Source: Tabrizicola sp.
GTDB lineage: Bacteria; Pseudomonadota; Alphaproteobacteria; Rhodobacterales; Rhodobacteraceae
Reading direction: 5' to 3'
Assembly (NCBI GenBank): GCA_025458105.1
Contig: JALOTD010000008.1
Location: forward strand, 1 to 64,000
Length of the DNA stretch: 64,000 nt
The notes below the pieces were generated by a model. The model was not told the origin of the DNA and did not search any database. It worked only from the letters and a program-made list of their open reading frames with translations. Each line of letters opens with the position of its first letter. The stretch's first letter is position 1. Position numbers and translations under genes: made by a program. Below, piece by piece: positions 9,556-18,702 of the stretch.

Positions 9556-10581
9556 TCACTGGGCGGGCTTGACCACCGTGTCGCCACCATCCCCATCGTC
9601 ATGCCGGGTCTTCCACAGCGAGTAGAAGATGCCAGCCGCGATGATGCCGATGGTGATGGCCAGCGACAGGTAGGGGTCGAACTTGCCGAAGAAGTAGCTG
9701 TAGAACCCTTTGAGGCCGATGAAGATCAGCACCACGGCCAGCGCATACTTCAGGTAGTGGAAGCGGTGCACCAGCGCGGCCAGCGCGAAGTACAGCGCAC
9801 GCAGGCCTAGGATGGCCATGATGTTCGCGGTGTAGACAATGAAGGTATCCGTGGTGATCAGGAAGATCGCGGGCACCGAGTCGACGGCGAAGATCAGGTC
9901 GGCGAAGTTGATGACGATTAGCGCGACGAAGAGGGGCGTCGCGAACAGGACCAGCTTGCCCGTGGTCGGGTGCGGCTGGCGGACGAAGAACTTCTGCCCG
10001 TGCAGGTCCTTGGTCACGTTCATGTACTTCGCGGTCAGCTTCACGACCGGGTTCTTCGACACGTCAGTATCGCCTTCCGGCACGACCAGCATCTTGATCC
10101 CGGTGAAGGCCAGGAAGGCCGCGAAGACCAGCGTCACCCAGTTGTAGTTCGAGATCAACTCGGCCCCGATCGCGATCATGATGCCGCGCAGGATGATCAC
10201 GCCGATGATGCCCCAGACCAGCGCCCGGTACTGGTATTTCCGCGGGATCGCGAAGTAGCCGAAGATCAGCGAGATGACGAACACGTTGTCGATCGAGAGC
10301 ACCTTCTCGATGATGTAGCCCTGGAAGTAGCTCGCCACCGGGTTGGTCCCGTCGCTGGTGACGATGGTGCCGTTCTGCCAGGCCCACCAGATGTATCCGC
10401 CGAATGCGATGGCTATGGCGATATAGAACGCCGACAGCTTCAGGCTTTCGGCGACGCCCAGCTCGTGGTCGTCCTTGTGCAGCACGCCAAGGTCGAAAAT
10501 CATCAGCGCGATGACGATGGTCAGGAACATCAACCACAGCCACAGCGGCTTGTTGACGAACTCGTAGAAGAGGAAATCCAT
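9556..10581 (-). CDS. TerC/Alx family integral membrane protein
   Basis: The product has 341 residues and about nine membrane spans. Family signatures are clear: the acidic transmembrane motifs FSIDNVFV-like (LSIDNVFVISLIFGYF) and NFADLIFAVDSVPAIFLITTD, and the repeated LRALYFALAALVHRF. Members such as Alx export or handle Mn(II), often to protect co-translationally exported metalloproteins; others are linked to tellurite resistance. ATG 10581 (MDFLFYEFVNKPLW) is the family start. The frame stays open further upstream, including an ATG 33 codons before, but with no family similarity. It is divergent from aroC. Confidence 0.9.
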   Translation of the reverse strand: MDFLFYEFVNKPLWLWLMFLTIVIALMIFDLGVLHKDDHELGVAESLKLSAFYIAIAIAFGGYIWWAWQNGTIVTSDGTNPVASYFQGYIIEKVLSIDNVFVISLIFGYFAIPRKYQYRALVWGIIGVIILRGIMIAIGAELISNYNWVTLVFAAFLAFTGIKMLVVPEGDTDVSKNPVVKLTAKYMNVTKDLHGQKFFVRQPHPTTGKLVLFATPLFVALIVINFADLIFAVDSVPAIFLITTDTFIVYTANIMAILGLRALYFALAALVHRFHYLKYALAVVLIFIGLKGFYSYFFGKFDPYLSLAITIGIIAAGIFYSLWKTRHDDGDGGDTVVKPAQ

Positions 10582-10879
10582 CCCCGTGAACCTCTCATTT
10601 GTGCGTCGACGGGTCAGCCTTTTCAGGGGCATGGCGCCGGGCATGACATCGAGCACGTTGATCTCGATGCGGTCCGACATCACGACATGCGCCGTCAGAG
10701 GGGCCCGGCCCGCAGTACCGGTAAGTGGGGCTGGGGTGCGACAATTCAACCCCAGTCCCCGCGGATTTTTCACAGAAGCGTGAGTCTTGCGCGAGCGTCG
10801 GCCGATTTTCACGGGTCCAAGGGCTTGTGGCAGGGGCCGCGCCACCTGTATGCCCGTTCGCGAAGCGAGGACCCGCGAC
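10582..10879. promoter_or_regulatory. Divergent intergenic region between terC-like gene and aroC, with a large hairpin
   Basis: This 298-base region must hold both promoters. A strong hairpin lies at 727-760 of the 10-kb block (10727-10760): GGGGCTGGGGTG pairs with CAACCCCAGTCCCC, followed on the plus strand by GCGGATTTTT, which looks like an intrinsic terminator or attenuator upstream of aroC. I looked for the manganese yybP-ykoY aptamer common near Alx genes and could not assemble its conserved core. Confidence 0.45.
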
Positions 10880-11980
10880 ATGAGCCTGAACACCTTCGGT
10901 CATCTTTTCCGCGTCACCACCTGGGGCGAAAGCCACGGGCCGGCCATCGGCTGCACGGTGGACGGCTGTCCGCCAGGCATCAGCCTGAGCGAGGCGGACA
11001 TCCAGCCGTGGCTGGACAAGCGGAAGCCGGGGCAGAACAAGTTCACCACACAGCGCAAGGAACCGGACGAGGTTCGCATCCTGTCGGGGGTGTTTGAGGG
11101 GAAAACCACGGGCACGCCGATCCAGCTGATGATCGAAAACACCGACCAGCGGTCCAAGGATTACGGCGACATTGCCCAGTCGTTCCGGCCAGGACATGCC
11201 GACATCACCTATCACCAGAAATACGGCCTGCGCGACTATCGCGGGGGCGGGCGGTCATCAGCCCGCGAAACGGCAAGCCGCGTGGCCGCCGGGGGCGTGG
11301 CCCGCGCTGCGCTGGCGGTGCTGGCGCCGGGGCTGAAGATCACCGGCTACATGGTCCAGATGGGCACGAAACACATCGACCGCGCTCGGTTCGACGCGGC
11401 CCAGATCGACCAGAATCCCTTCTGGGTCCCCGACGCCCAGGCCGCCACCGAATGGGCCGCCTATCTGGATGACCTCCGCCTGTCGCACAACTCGGCCGGC
11501 GCGGTGATCGAGGTGGTGGCGGAGGGCGTCCCCCCCGGCCTTGGCGCGCCGCTTTACGGCAAACTCGACAGCGACCTCGCCAGCGCGATGATGTCGATCA
11601 ATGCGGTAAAGGGGGTAGAGATCGGCGAAGGCATGGCATCCGCCAGCCTGACCGGGGTCGAGAACGCCGACGAAATCCGCATGGGTCCGACCGGGCCAGA
11701 GTATCTGTCCAACCACGCGGGCGGCATCCTCGGCGGCATATCGACCGGCCAGCCCGTCGTCTGCCGCTTTGCCGTCAAGCCGACCTCCAGCATTCTGACC
11801 CCCCGCCAGACCATCACGCAAGGCGGGCAAGAGACCGACCTCATCACCAAAGGCCGCCACGACCCCTGCGTCGGCATCCGCGCCGTGCCAGTGGGCGAGG
11901 CGATGATGGCCTGCGTCCTCCTCGACCATCTGCTCATGGATCGTGGCCAAACCGGCGGCATGCGGGGCCGGATCGGCTGA
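10880..11980 (+). CDS. aroC: Chorismate synthase
   Basis: The product has 366 residues and catalyses the last step of the shikimate pathway, 5-enolpyruvylshikimate-3-phosphate to chorismate, using reduced FMN. The three family signatures are present: [18 protein letters not shown] near the N-terminus, the [16 protein letters not shown] segment, and the C-terminal region with [19 protein letters not shown] 10880 (MSLNTFGH) is the usual start; the open frame to 10787 is non-coding leader. The stop overlaps the next start by one base (TGATG). Confidence 0.97.
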   Translation: MSLNTFGHLFRVTTWGESHGPAIGCTVDGCPPGISLSEADIQPWLDKRKPGQNKFTTQRKEPDEVRILSGVFEGKTTGTPIQLMIENTDQRSKDYGDIAQSFRPGHADITYHQKYGLRDYRGGGRSSARETASRVAAGGVARAALAVLAPGLKITGYMVQMGTKHIDRARFDAAQIDQNPFWVPDAQAATEWAAYLDDLRLSHNSAGAVIEVVAEGVPPGLGAPLYGKLDSDLASAMMSINAVKGVEIGEGMASASLTGVENADEIRMGPTGPEYLSNHAGGILGGISTGQPVVCRFAVKPTSSILTPRQTITQGGQETDLITKGRHDPCVGIRAVPVGEAMMACVLLDHLLMDRGQTGGMRGRIG

Positions 11981-12567
11981 TGGTTCGCTGGGGCAAGGTT
12001 GAGGTCCCGGAACTGGACCAGATCCCGCTGCGCCCCGGAACCAAAGCTCCGGTTCAGGGACACGGGTTGCTTGCCTTCGGCACCACCCTTCACCGCCCGA
12101 CCGGCTTGCGCCTGACCGCCTATCAAAGCGACTACAATGATCGCGGAATGTGGCACGAGTTCTACTTGACCCCACCGGCCGAAGAAGACTGGCGGCTTGA
12201 GGTGGCGGTCACCACCCGGTTCTCGATCCGGTCGCGTTACATCGACCACCTCGGGCCGTCCTTTGGCAAGGACCTTAAGCCGGACCAGACCCACCGCGAC
12301 CTGATGGGCCAGTTGTTGCTGAAAGGCGAGGAGTATGAGTGCACTTCGGCCACGCGTGCCTATGGCGCCCCCCCGGCGCAGTGGACAGTCGAGCGGCGCG
12401 ATGCAGCGGTACTGATGCTCTTCTGGGCCATGGAATGCGAGGTGCGCTCCATCTACGGCGACACGCCCGCCGGACCGCTTCCCTCAACGCTGATCTTTGC
12501 GCCGATGGACGTGCCACGGCATCTGCATGGCACATTCCGCAATCCAGTGTGGCAGCCCGGTCAGTAA
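11980..12567 (+). CDS. Hypothetical protein coupled to aroC
   Basis: The product has 195 residues, without signal peptide or membrane spans, rich in aromatic residues (MWHEFYLTPPAEEDWRLEVAV, ARAYGAPP-like patches, LMLFWAMECEVRSIYG). I do not recognise the family. Its ATG shares the last base of the aroC stop, so the two genes are translationally coupled, but a link to aromatic amino acid synthesis is only contextual. It converges with the aldolase gene and overlaps its 3' end by seven bases. Confidence 0.65.
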   Translation: MVRWGKVEVPELDQIPLRPGTKAPVQGHGLLAFGTTLHRPTGLRLTAYQSDYNDRGMWHEFYLTPPAEEDWRLEVAVTTRFSIRSRYIDHLGPSFGKDLKPDQTHRDLMGQLLLKGEEYECTSATRAYGAPPAQWTVERRDAAVLMLFWAMECEVRSIYGDTPAGPLPSTLIFAPMDVPRHLHGTFRNPVWQPGQ

Positions 12568-13361
12568 CCGCCCGGCGCACCGCTGCCATCTTGTCCAGTC
12601 AGCTTGCGGAACCCGGCCACCGCAGCCGCCGCCCCTGCCGAGAGGAACCGCGTGTCACCGCCGACCGTCGTCATCCGGAACCCCCAGCCAATGGCGCGAT
12701 GGGCATAGGCAGGCGTTCCGCAATGCAGCGCCGCGATGATCCCGCGCGCCTGACAGGCGGCGGCGATCTTCTGGAACGCGGCGATCATCTCGGGCTCTTC
12801 CCGGTCCATCACGGCAGCAAGCGCGCCGTTGCTCAAGGACAGGCTCAGGTCTGCCGGGCCGACATAGATGCCATCAAGCCCGGGCGTGGCAACGATCTCT
12901 TCCAGGTTGGCAAAGCCTTCCGCTGTCTCGATCATCGCAAAGGCCAGCACCCGGCGGTTCGCGGTGGCGGCATAGTCCGCACCATGCGCGAAAGCTGCGC
13001 GCGTCGGGCCAAAGCTACGCGTGCCAAGCGGTGGATAGCGCATGTAACTGACCAGCCGCGCCGCCTCGGCCCCGGTGTTGATCATTGGGCAGATGATCCC
13101 GTCGGCCCCTGCATCCAGCGCCTTCATCACATGGGCGGGGTCCAGCCACGGCACCCGCGCGAAAAGTGTTGCCCCGCTGGCCCGCATCGCCTGCAACATC
13201 GGCAGCAGGTCGGTATAGTCCAGTGCACCATGCTGCATGTCGACGGTCACGCTGTCGAACCCCTGCGCGGCGATGATCTCGGCCACAAAGGGACTGCCGA
13301 TGGAACACCAGGCGTTGATCGTGGGGAGTCCCCGGTCCCAAACCTGTCGCACCCGCGTCAT
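12561..13361 (-). CDS. HpcH/HpaI family aldolase (2-keto-3-deoxy acid type)
   Basis: The product has 266 residues. It belongs to the metal-dependent class II aldolases related to HpaI/GarL/RhmA, which cleave 2-keto-3-deoxy sugar acids or 4-hydroxy-2-oxo acids to pyruvate and an aldehyde. Visible signatures are FDSVTVDMQHGALDY (catalytic His/Asp region), GADGIICPMINT, AFAMIETAEGFANLEEI (metal-binding Glu) and GLDGIYVGPADLSLSLS (metal-binding Asp, ends of the barrel). ATG 13361 is the family start (MTRVRQVWDRG). The physiological substrate cannot be told from sequence. Confidence 0.88.
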   Translation of the reverse strand: MTRVRQVWDRGLPTINAWCSIGSPFVAEIIAAQGFDSVTVDMQHGALDYTDLLPMLQAMRASGATLFARVPWLDPAHVMKALDAGADGIICPMINTGAEAARLVSYMRYPPLGTRSFGPTRAAFAHGADYAATANRRVLAFAMIETAEGFANLEEIVATPGLDGIYVGPADLSLSLSNGALAAVMDREEPEMIAAFQKIAAACQARGIIAALHCGTPAYAHRAIGWGFRMTTVGGDTRFLSAGAAAAVAGFRKLTGQDGSGAPGGY

Positions 13362-13433
13362 ACTGCCCTCCGTCTTGCCCTGCACCCGCGATTGGAAGGC
13401 CAAGCCGCGGCAAGATGCAAGGCGAAGCTGGAC

Positions 13434-13847
13434 CTAAAAGGCGTTCAGGACCGCCCCCATGATCGTGCAACCAACCACACTGTTGACCCCGTCAATCAGC
13501 GTCAGCGCGGGTTTTCGCATCGCAAAGGCATAATTCATCGCGACCCAAGGCGTGATCAGGAATGCGCCGATCCCAAAGCCTGCGATGGCCCCGGCACCGA
13601 TGCCAGTCACGCCCGAGGTCCCCAGAAGGTGTCGCATCATCCCGGCAACCAGGACCATGGCCAGAAGCCCGATGACAAAGGGCATCGGGCTTGACCCTCC
13701 GCTCTGGCCACTGGTTCGGGTTGGGCGACCATTTGCGTCCACTGCCACCTCGGCGGCAGCAATCCAGGGTTTCGACATCGTCATGTACCAGACGGCGCCA
13801 AATGCAAAGGCGGCCAGTGCGGCGGCGATCACGTTCAGGAATTCCAT
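13434..13847 (-). CDS. DUF1761 family membrane protein
   Basis: The product has 137 residues with four predicted membrane spans. It starts MEFLNVIAAALAAFAFGAVWYMTMSKPWIAA, the pattern typical of DUF1761, where the conserved W-Y and K-P-W follow the first helix. No function is known to me. The gene stands alone between the aldolase gene and a dyad-rich gap. Confidence 0.8.
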   Translation of the reverse strand: MEFLNVIAAALAAFAFGAVWYMTMSKPWIAAAEVAVDANGRPTRTSGQSGGSSPMPFVIGLLAMVLVAGMMRHLLGTSGVTGIGAGAIAGFGIGAFLITPWVAMNYAFAMRKPALTLIDGVNSVVGCTIMGAVLNAF

Positions 13848-13928
13848 CGACTGTCCCTCGCGCTGTTTTCCGAAAGTCTGCCGGAAATCGCGCGGGCCGG
13901 ATAGGAAAATCTGCCAGACGGGGCGCGT

Positions 13929-14020
13929 TAGAGCCTTTACAGCTGGTTAACGTCCACAGCCAAGTCCTTGATCTTCATAAGATCCTTGACCCTGTCCACG
14001 CGTGGACACTTAAGGCTCTA
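13929..14020. repeat. Nested dyad symmetries downstream of the EVE-domain gene
   Basis: Between the EVE gene stop (14010) and the DUF1761 start (13847) are several dyads: TAGAGCCTT at 13929-13937 against AAGGCTCTA at 14012-14020, GATCTT-cat-AAGATC at 13970-13984, and a perfect 14-bp palindrome GTCCACGCGTGGAC at 13994-14007. It could fold as a 3' end structure of the minus-strand EVE transcript, but no T-run terminator is seen. Confidence 0.4.
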
Positions 14021-14429
14021 CCCCACCCATCCGGCAGACGATCTCCCATTCAGAAGGGCTGACCGGCTGGACCGAAAGCCGGGTATTGTTGACCAGGACC
14101 ATGTTTTCCAGGCCCGGCTGAACCTTGCACTCCTCCAGCGTGACCGCCCGCTTCAAGGGTTTCACCGCCTTGATCCAGACGCAGTCCCAGCGCGGATCGT
14201 CCGTCGTGGAATCGGGGGCACTTTCCCGGCAGACCTCGACGATCCCCACGACCTCCTTTCCGATGTTGGAGTGATAAAAGAACCCCCGGTCGCCGATCTT
14301 CATCGCCCGCATGTTGTTGCGAGCCTGATAGTTGCGGACCCCGTGCCATTCCTCGCCCACGTCGCCCTTCGCGACCTGATGATCCCAGCCCCAGACATCG
14401 GGCTCCGACTTGAACAGCCAATAATTCAT
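14010..14429 (-). CDS. EVE domain protein (PUA-like)
   Basis: The product has 139 residues and the EVE signature: MNYWLFKSEPDVWGWDHQ at the start, WHGVRNYQARNNMRAMKIGDRGFFYHSN in the middle and VSPSEWEIVCRMGG at the end. EVE domains have a PUA-like fold and bind modified bases in RNA or DNA. ATG 14429 gives the family length. Its start overlaps the end of the upstream YciI gene by four bases, so it is in one transcription unit with yciI-like, gpsA and tsaD. A role linked to tRNA or modified nucleotides would fit TsaD, but that is inference. Confidence 0.9.
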   Translation of the reverse strand: MNYWLFKSEPDVWGWDHQVAKGDVGEEWHGVRNYQARNNMRAMKIGDRGFFYHSNIGKEVVGIVEVCRESAPDSTTDDPRWDCVWIKAVKPLKRAVTLEECKVQPGLENMVLVNNTRLSVQPVSPSEWEIVCRMGGVEP

Positions 14430-14704
14430 CCGATCACCCGCTTCCATTCCTGGATCATCACCGACTGAAACAGCCCCGCCTTCGCATAGGGGTCGCCCGC
14501 CGCCCAGGCCTCGGCCTCGGCTTTCGAGGCGACCCCCAGGATCAAGAGGCTCCCGCACATCTGCCCGGCCGCGTCGATGAAGGGCCCCGCCTGCTCGACC
14601 ACGCCGGTCGACTGGAGGTACTCCAAATGCGCCGCCCGGTTCTCGACCCGGGTTTGCAGGGCGTTGGGCTTGTCCAGGCAGATCAGGGCGTAGCGCATTC
14701 TCAT
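14426..14704 (-). CDS. YciI family protein
   Basis: The product has 92 residues with the YciI ferredoxin-like fold signature: MRYALICLDKP, R-x-x-H-x-x-(Y/F)-L (NRAAHLEYLQS), GPF near the middle, and AEAEAWAAGDPYAKAGLF with the conserved DP. Related proteins act as dehydrochlorinases or muconolactone isomerase-like enzymes; the function here is unknown. The ATG at 14704 makes an ATGA overlap with gpsA; a second ATG two codons later (14698) is equally usable. Confidence 0.85.
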   Translation of the reverse strand: MRMRYALICLDKPNALQTRVENRAAHLEYLQSTGVVEQAGPFIDAAGQMCGSLLILGVASKAEAEAWAAGDPYAKAGLFQSVMIQEWKRVIG

Positions 14705-15657
14705 TCCTGTCTCAGAGGGCGGCTCATCAGTTGGCCGATGGCATCATTCAGCAGGGTCCGGTTGCTGGCAAGGTCGTCCACCATCACGGTCACCGGCATG
14801 TCGATGCCTAAAGACGCCGCCAGCCTGACAACCGCGCGGGCCGTCGCCACGCCTTCGACCGTGATCTTGGGATCGAACCCCTCGCCCCTCCCCAGGGCGC
14901 AGCCGAAGCGAAAGTTCCGCGACTGGGTCGAAGTGCAGGTCAGCACCAGATCGCCAAAACCCGACAAGCCAGCCAGCGTCTCGGCCCGGGCCCCCAGCGC
15001 CAGGGAAAGACGCACCATCTCGGCATAGCCGCGTGTCATCAGTGCAGCCCGGGCGCTATCACCCAGACCCGCACCGATAACGATACCGGCAGCAATAGCG
15101 ATGACGTTTTTCAGAGCCCCGCCCAACTCTGCCCCACGAACATCGTCGGTCCGGTACAGGCGCAGATTGGGGGTCGAAAGCAATGCCTGCAGCGTCCCCG
15201 CATCACCTGTCGTCGCAAGGGTCAGCGCGGTCGGCAGGCCAGTCGCGATGTCGGCGGCAAAGCTAGGGCCGGTCAGGATCGCGACACTGGCCCCAGGACG
15301 GCGATCCTCGATCACGGCGACCGGTCCACGCAGGGTGGCCAGGTCCACGCCCTTGCAACAGGCAACAAGAGGCTGGGCCAGACCGATTGCAGGCGAGGTA
15401 TCCAGAAGGTCTCCAAGCGCCTGCATCGGAACCGCCAGCAACAGGGCATCACCGCCGCAAACCTCGGCCATGTCACTGTGGATCGAAAGACGGTCCGGCA
15501 AGTCGACCCCCGGCAGGGCGAGGTCATTCCGGCGTTGGCTGCGCATGGCGGCAACCTGGTCCGGATTGCGTGCCCAGAGCCTGACCTCGCGTCCGCCGTT
15601 GGCCAGCGCGACCGCCAGCGCTGTTCCGAAGGCCCCCGACCCGGCAATCCCGATCAT
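14701..15657 (-). CDS. gpsA: Glycerol-3-phosphate dehydrogenase [NAD(P)+]
   Basis: The product has 318 residues. It reduces dihydroxyacetone phosphate to sn-glycerol 3-phosphate for phospholipid synthesis in the cytosol. The Rossmann motif [10 protein letters not shown] is at residues 6-15, the catalytic Lys region is [14 protein letters not shown], and the C-terminal domain shows [13 protein letters not shown] and the family SRNFRFG. ATG 15657 overlaps the tsaD stop (ATGA). The open frame extends upstream antisense-free into tsaD but is only overlap. The tsaD-gpsA-yciI-EVE order is common in this family of bacteria. Confidence 0.96.
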   Translation of the reverse strand: MIGIAGSGAFGTALAVALANGGREVRLWARNPDQVAAMRSQRRNDLALPGVDLPDRLSIHSDMAEVCGGDALLLAVPMQALGDLLDTSPAIGLAQPLVACCKGVDLATLRGPVAVIEDRRPGASVAILTGPSFAADIATGLPTALTLATTGDAGTLQALLSTPNLRLYRTDDVRGAELGGALKNVIAIAAGIVIGAGLGDSARAALMTRGYAEMVRLSLALGARAETLAGLSGFGDLVLTCTSTQSRNFRFGCALGRGEGFDPKITVEGVATARAVVRLAASLGIDMPVTVMVDDLASNRTLLNDAIGQLMSRPLRQE

Positions 15658-16736
15658 GCCTTGGCCCCCTTCTTTCCCGACCCCAAGAGGGCGGGCGCGG
15701 TCTCGTCCAGGGGCCAGCGTGGGCGGGCAACGAAGCCAGGTTCGGTGGTCAGCCCGGCCTGCAGGCGTTCGATCCCTGCCCAGGCGATCATGGCCGCATT
15801 GTCGGTACAAAGGCGCATAGGAGGGGCAATGAATGGCAGGCCGGCACGATCCGAAACAGTCTCTAACATGGCCCGAATGGACCGGTTCGCAGCCACGCCA
15901 CCGGCTACGCACATGGCAGTTGGACGGGTGTCGCACAGGGCCAGCGCACGGGCGGTCTTGGCAGCCAGAACCTCGGACATTGCGGCCTGAAAGCCCGCAC
16001 ACAAGTCGCGGCGGTCCTGCACCGTGATCCCGCCTTGCGATGCCACCAGTCCTTCACGCGCGCGCAGGACTGCCGTCTTCAGCCCGGAAAAGGACATGTC
16101 GCAGCCTTCCCGGTCCAGAAGCGGGCGAGGCAGCACGAAGCGGAGCGGGTCGCCCTGGGCTGCCTCACGCTCGACCGATGGACCGCCGGGCTGCGGAAGG
16201 CCGAGAAGCTTGGCGATCTTGTCAAAAGCCTCGCCCGGGGCATCGTCGATCGTACCGCCAAGGCGTTGAAACCGGTCGACCCCCTTGACCAGAAGGAACT
16301 GGCAATGCCCGCCCGAAACGAGAAGCATCAGGTAGGGAAAGGCGACATCATTCGTCAGGCGGGGGGTCAGCGCGTGGCCGGCAAGGTGGTTCACAGCCAC
16401 CAGCGGCAGGCCGGTTGCAGCCGACAGCCCGCGCGCCAGCATCACACCGGACAGCACACCGCCGATCAACCCAGGACCTGCCGTAACGGCAATGGCGTCC
16501 AGCGCGTCTAGCCGGACTCCGGCCTTCGCCAGCGCCACTTCGACCACGCTGTCCAGCCGCTCGGCATGCGCACGCGCCGCAATTTCTGGAACGACACCGC
16601 CGAAAGCCTCGTGCAGATCGGTCTGACCCAGCACTTCGGACGAGAGGATCTCGGGCCGTATGCCAGCACGCACGACAGCTGCGGCTGTATCGTCGCAGCT
16701 TGATTCTATGCCGAGGAGGGTAAGGGTCCGGTCCAT
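15654..16736 (-). CDS. tsaD: tRNA N6-adenosine threonylcarbamoyltransferase
   Basis: The product has 360 residues, of the Kae1/TsaD/YgjD family, which transfers threonylcarbamoyl to A37 of ANN-decoding tRNAs (including tRNA-Thr) in complex with TsaB and TsaE. Motifs: [16 protein letters not shown] (phosphate 1), AxAHAERLD, VNHLAGH with metal-binding histidines, [12 protein letters not shown], and the C-terminal [15 protein letters not shown] 16736 is preceded by no better alternative and is the family start. It is divergent from hemD with a short 44-base gap. Confidence 0.96.
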   Translation of the reverse strand: MDRTLTLLGIESSCDDTAAAVVRAGIRPEILSSEVLGQTDLHEAFGGVVPEIAARAHAERLDSVVEVALAKAGVRLDALDAIAVTAGPGLIGGVLSGVMLARGLSAATGLPLVAVNHLAGHALTPRLTNDVAFPYLMLLVSGGHCQFLLVKGVDRFQRLGGTIDDAPGEAFDKIAKLLGLPQPGGPSVEREAAQGDPLRFVLPRPLLDREGCDMSFSGLKTAVLRAREGLVASQGGITVQDRRDLCAGFQAAMSEVLAAKTARALALCDTRPTAMCVAGGVAANRSIRAMLETVSDRAGLPFIAPPMRLCTDNAAMIAWAGIERLQAGLTTEPGFVARPRWPLDETAPALLGSGKKGAKA

Positions 16737-16780
16737 GGCCGCCGTTGCGTGAAGGGTGGATGGCAGGTAACACCTTGGGC

Positions 16781-17515
16781 ATGGCGAGACAATCCACGAG
16801 CGACCCGCTGCCCGTGCTGCTGACGCGGCCCGAGGAGCAGTCACGCGCCTTCGCGGCAAACCTGGTCCAGCGCTTTGGGTCACGCCTACGGCCGGTCATT
16901 TCGCCGCTGATGGCGATTGAATACCTTACCCCGGACGTACCAGAGGGGCCATTTTCCGGGCTGATCTTTACTTCGGCAAATGCGGTTGAAGCGGCGCTTC
17001 GTCTTCGCTTTCCACTGCCCAACAAAGCCTGGTGCGTGGGGGAAAAGACGGCGTCACGGGCAGGGGCGGCCGGGTTTGCTGCGCGCTCGGCAGATGGCGA
17101 TGCCGATGCGCTGGTGGCTGCAATCCTTGCCAGCCCGCCTGAGGGGCGGCTTCTACATCTGCGCGGCGAAGACACGCGCGGGGAGGTCGCGGACCGCCTT
17201 CGAGCCGGCGGTGTCGAGACAGCCGAGGCTGTTGTCTACCGCATGTCCCGCTGTGCGCTGAGCACCGAGGCCAAGGAACTTCTGCAGAGCAAAGGCGTTG
17301 TGATCGTGCCGCTGTTTTCACCGCGCAGCGCAATGTTGTTTTCGGAGGAATTGCCCGAGGATCGTATGGCCAGGCTGCAGCTTGTAGCACTTAGCGCGGC
17401 GATAGCAGAGGCTGCGACAGTTCCAGACGCAGACATGGTTGTGGTCAGAAAACCCTCGGCTTTGGCGATGCTGGATGCAATTGGCAATTTCCTGGACAAG
17501 GGCGCGTCGCCTTGA
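16781..17515 (+). CDS. hemD: Uroporphyrinogen-III synthase
   Basis: The product has 244 residues with the weakly conserved HemD pattern: [17 protein letters not shown] at the N-terminus, [13 protein letters not shown] (the family's F-T-S-x-N-A-V), [31 protein letters not shown] and [15 protein letters not shown]. It cyclises hydroxymethylbilane to uroporphyrinogen III in tetrapyrrole synthesis. ATG 16781 is chosen, though ATGs at 16745 and 16760 are also in frame. It is followed by the mitofilin-like and HemY genes, the typical order in this clade. Confidence 0.9.
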   Translation: MARQSTSDPLPVLLTRPEEQSRAFAANLVQRFGSRLRPVISPLMAIEYLTPDVPEGPFSGLIFTSANAVEAALRLRFPLPNKAWCVGEKTASRAGAAGFAARSADGDADALVAAILASPPEGRLLHLRGEDTRGEVADRLRAGGVETAEAVVYRMSRCALSTEAKELLQSKGVVIVPLFSPRSAMLFSEELPEDRMARLQLVALSAAIAEAATVPDADMVVVRKPSALAMLDAIGNFLDKGASP

Positions 17516-17571
17516 ACGTGGGCGCTGCGAGTGCTTAGGTGGGAAAGGCCAGAGTCGAAAGGGCCGCTTTC

Positions 17572-18702
17572 ATGGCACGACGCAAGGATCCAGGAACCGA
17601 CGCACCAGAGGTGGTGACCGAAGGGGTAGCCGAGGCATTGCCGGAAGGGCATGCCCTGCCAGATGCCGTGGAACCCGTGGCCGCACCCCCTGTTCCGCCC
17701 GTTCCTGAAACCCCCGAGCCGCCGGTCGGCCCAAAGGCCGCCGCGCCCCGTCGGTCTGGCATCCTTGGGCCGATATTCGGTGGGGCCTTGGCGGCCATGG
17801 GCGGCTTTGCCCTCTCGCATTTCAACCTGTTGGGTCTAGCCCCGTCAGATCAATCGGACCTTGCCATCGCAGTCGAGTCTCGGCTGTCCGAAGCGGAAGC
17901 GGCGGCGGAAGTGGACCGTGCAGCCCTTTCGGCGTTGCGGGCAGATCTGGCACCCATGGGCGAGCGCTTGGCTGCCTTGGAAGCGCAGCCCGTCGCAGAG
18001 CCCGTGGATCCCGCACGGATCGATGCTGTGGAGGATCGGCTGGCGGCCATTGAGGCGGTCCCGACATCTGGCGATGCCTCGACGGCAGCTCTGGCGGCAA
18101 AGCTGGCAGACCTGGAACAGCGACTTGCCGCCCTGCCGCAAGGCGTTGACCAGGCCGAGGTTGACGCAGCCTTGGCGCGGTTGGCCGAAGCCGAAGCCGA
18201 AGCGTCCCACCAGGCCGAGATCGCGGCGACTGCGGCGGCCGAGGCCGCTCGCGCCGATGCGCTTGACCGCCTGATTTCTGCGGTCCGATCGGGTGGGGAT
18301 TTCGCAGCAGAACTTGCAGCGTTGGACGACCCGGAACTGTCAGAGGCATTGGCTCCGTATCAGGCGGGCATCGCGACGCAGGAAGGCCTTCAGGCAGAGT
18401 TCCCCGACCTTGCGCGACAAGTCCTGGATCTGGCCCGTCAGGGCAGCGAGGCTCAGGGTTGGGGCAGTCGGATGATCGACTTCCTGGCCGCACAGACTGA
18501 GGCCCGGTCCCTGACCCCGCGTGAAGGCAATGATCCCGATGCCATCCTGTCGCGCGCCGAATTTGCCCTGAGCGAGGAGCGGCTTGCAGATGCACTGGAC
18601 GAATTGCAGGGGCTTGATCCGGCGCTGCGGGGGCCGCTCGACCCATGGATTGCCCGTGCCGAAGCGCGGATGGTCGTCTTGACCACGCTGGAGAGCCGCT
18701 GA
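17572..18702 (+). CDS. Mitofilin-like (COG4223) inner-membrane protein
   Basis: The product has 376 residues. The N-terminus is acidic and Pro-rich, followed by one membrane span (GILGPIFGGALAAMGGFALSHF, about residues 60-81) and a long Ala/Glu-rich region with heptad-like coiled coil (SEAEAAAEVDRAALSALRADL onward), then a C-terminal helical domain. This matches the alphaproteobacterial mitofilin/Mic60-like protein encoded between hemD and hemY, which shapes inner membranes. ATG 17572 is used; a GTG and ATG upstream (17539) are possible. It overlaps hemY by one base. Confidence 0.82.
   Translation: MARRKDPGTDAPEVVTEGVAEALPEGHALPDAVEPVAAPPVPPVPETPEPPVGPKAAAPRRSGILGPIFGGALAAMGGFALSHFNLLGLAPSDQSDLAIAVESRLSEAEAAAEVDRAALSALRADLAPMGERLAALEAQPVAEPVDPARIDAVEDRLAAIEAVPTSGDASTAALAAKLADLEQRLAALPQGVDQAEVDAALARLAEAEAEASHQAEIAATAAAEAARADALDRLISAVRSGGDFAAELAALDDPELSEALAPYQAGIATQEGLQAEFPDLARQVLDLARQGSEAQGWGSRMIDFLAAQTEARSLTPREGNDPDAILSRAEFALSEERLADALDELQGLDPALRGPLDPWIARAEARMVVLTTLESR

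Noticed and set aside
10582-10870. yybP-ykoY manganese riboswitch before the terC-like gene
   Set aside because: I could not find the conserved aptamer blocks in order; only an unrelated GC hairpin is present.
12339-13694. 451-codon plus-strand frame across the aldolase gene
   Set aside because: It is antisense to the HpcH/HpaI aldolase and DUF1761 genes, with no motif and shadow-type composition.
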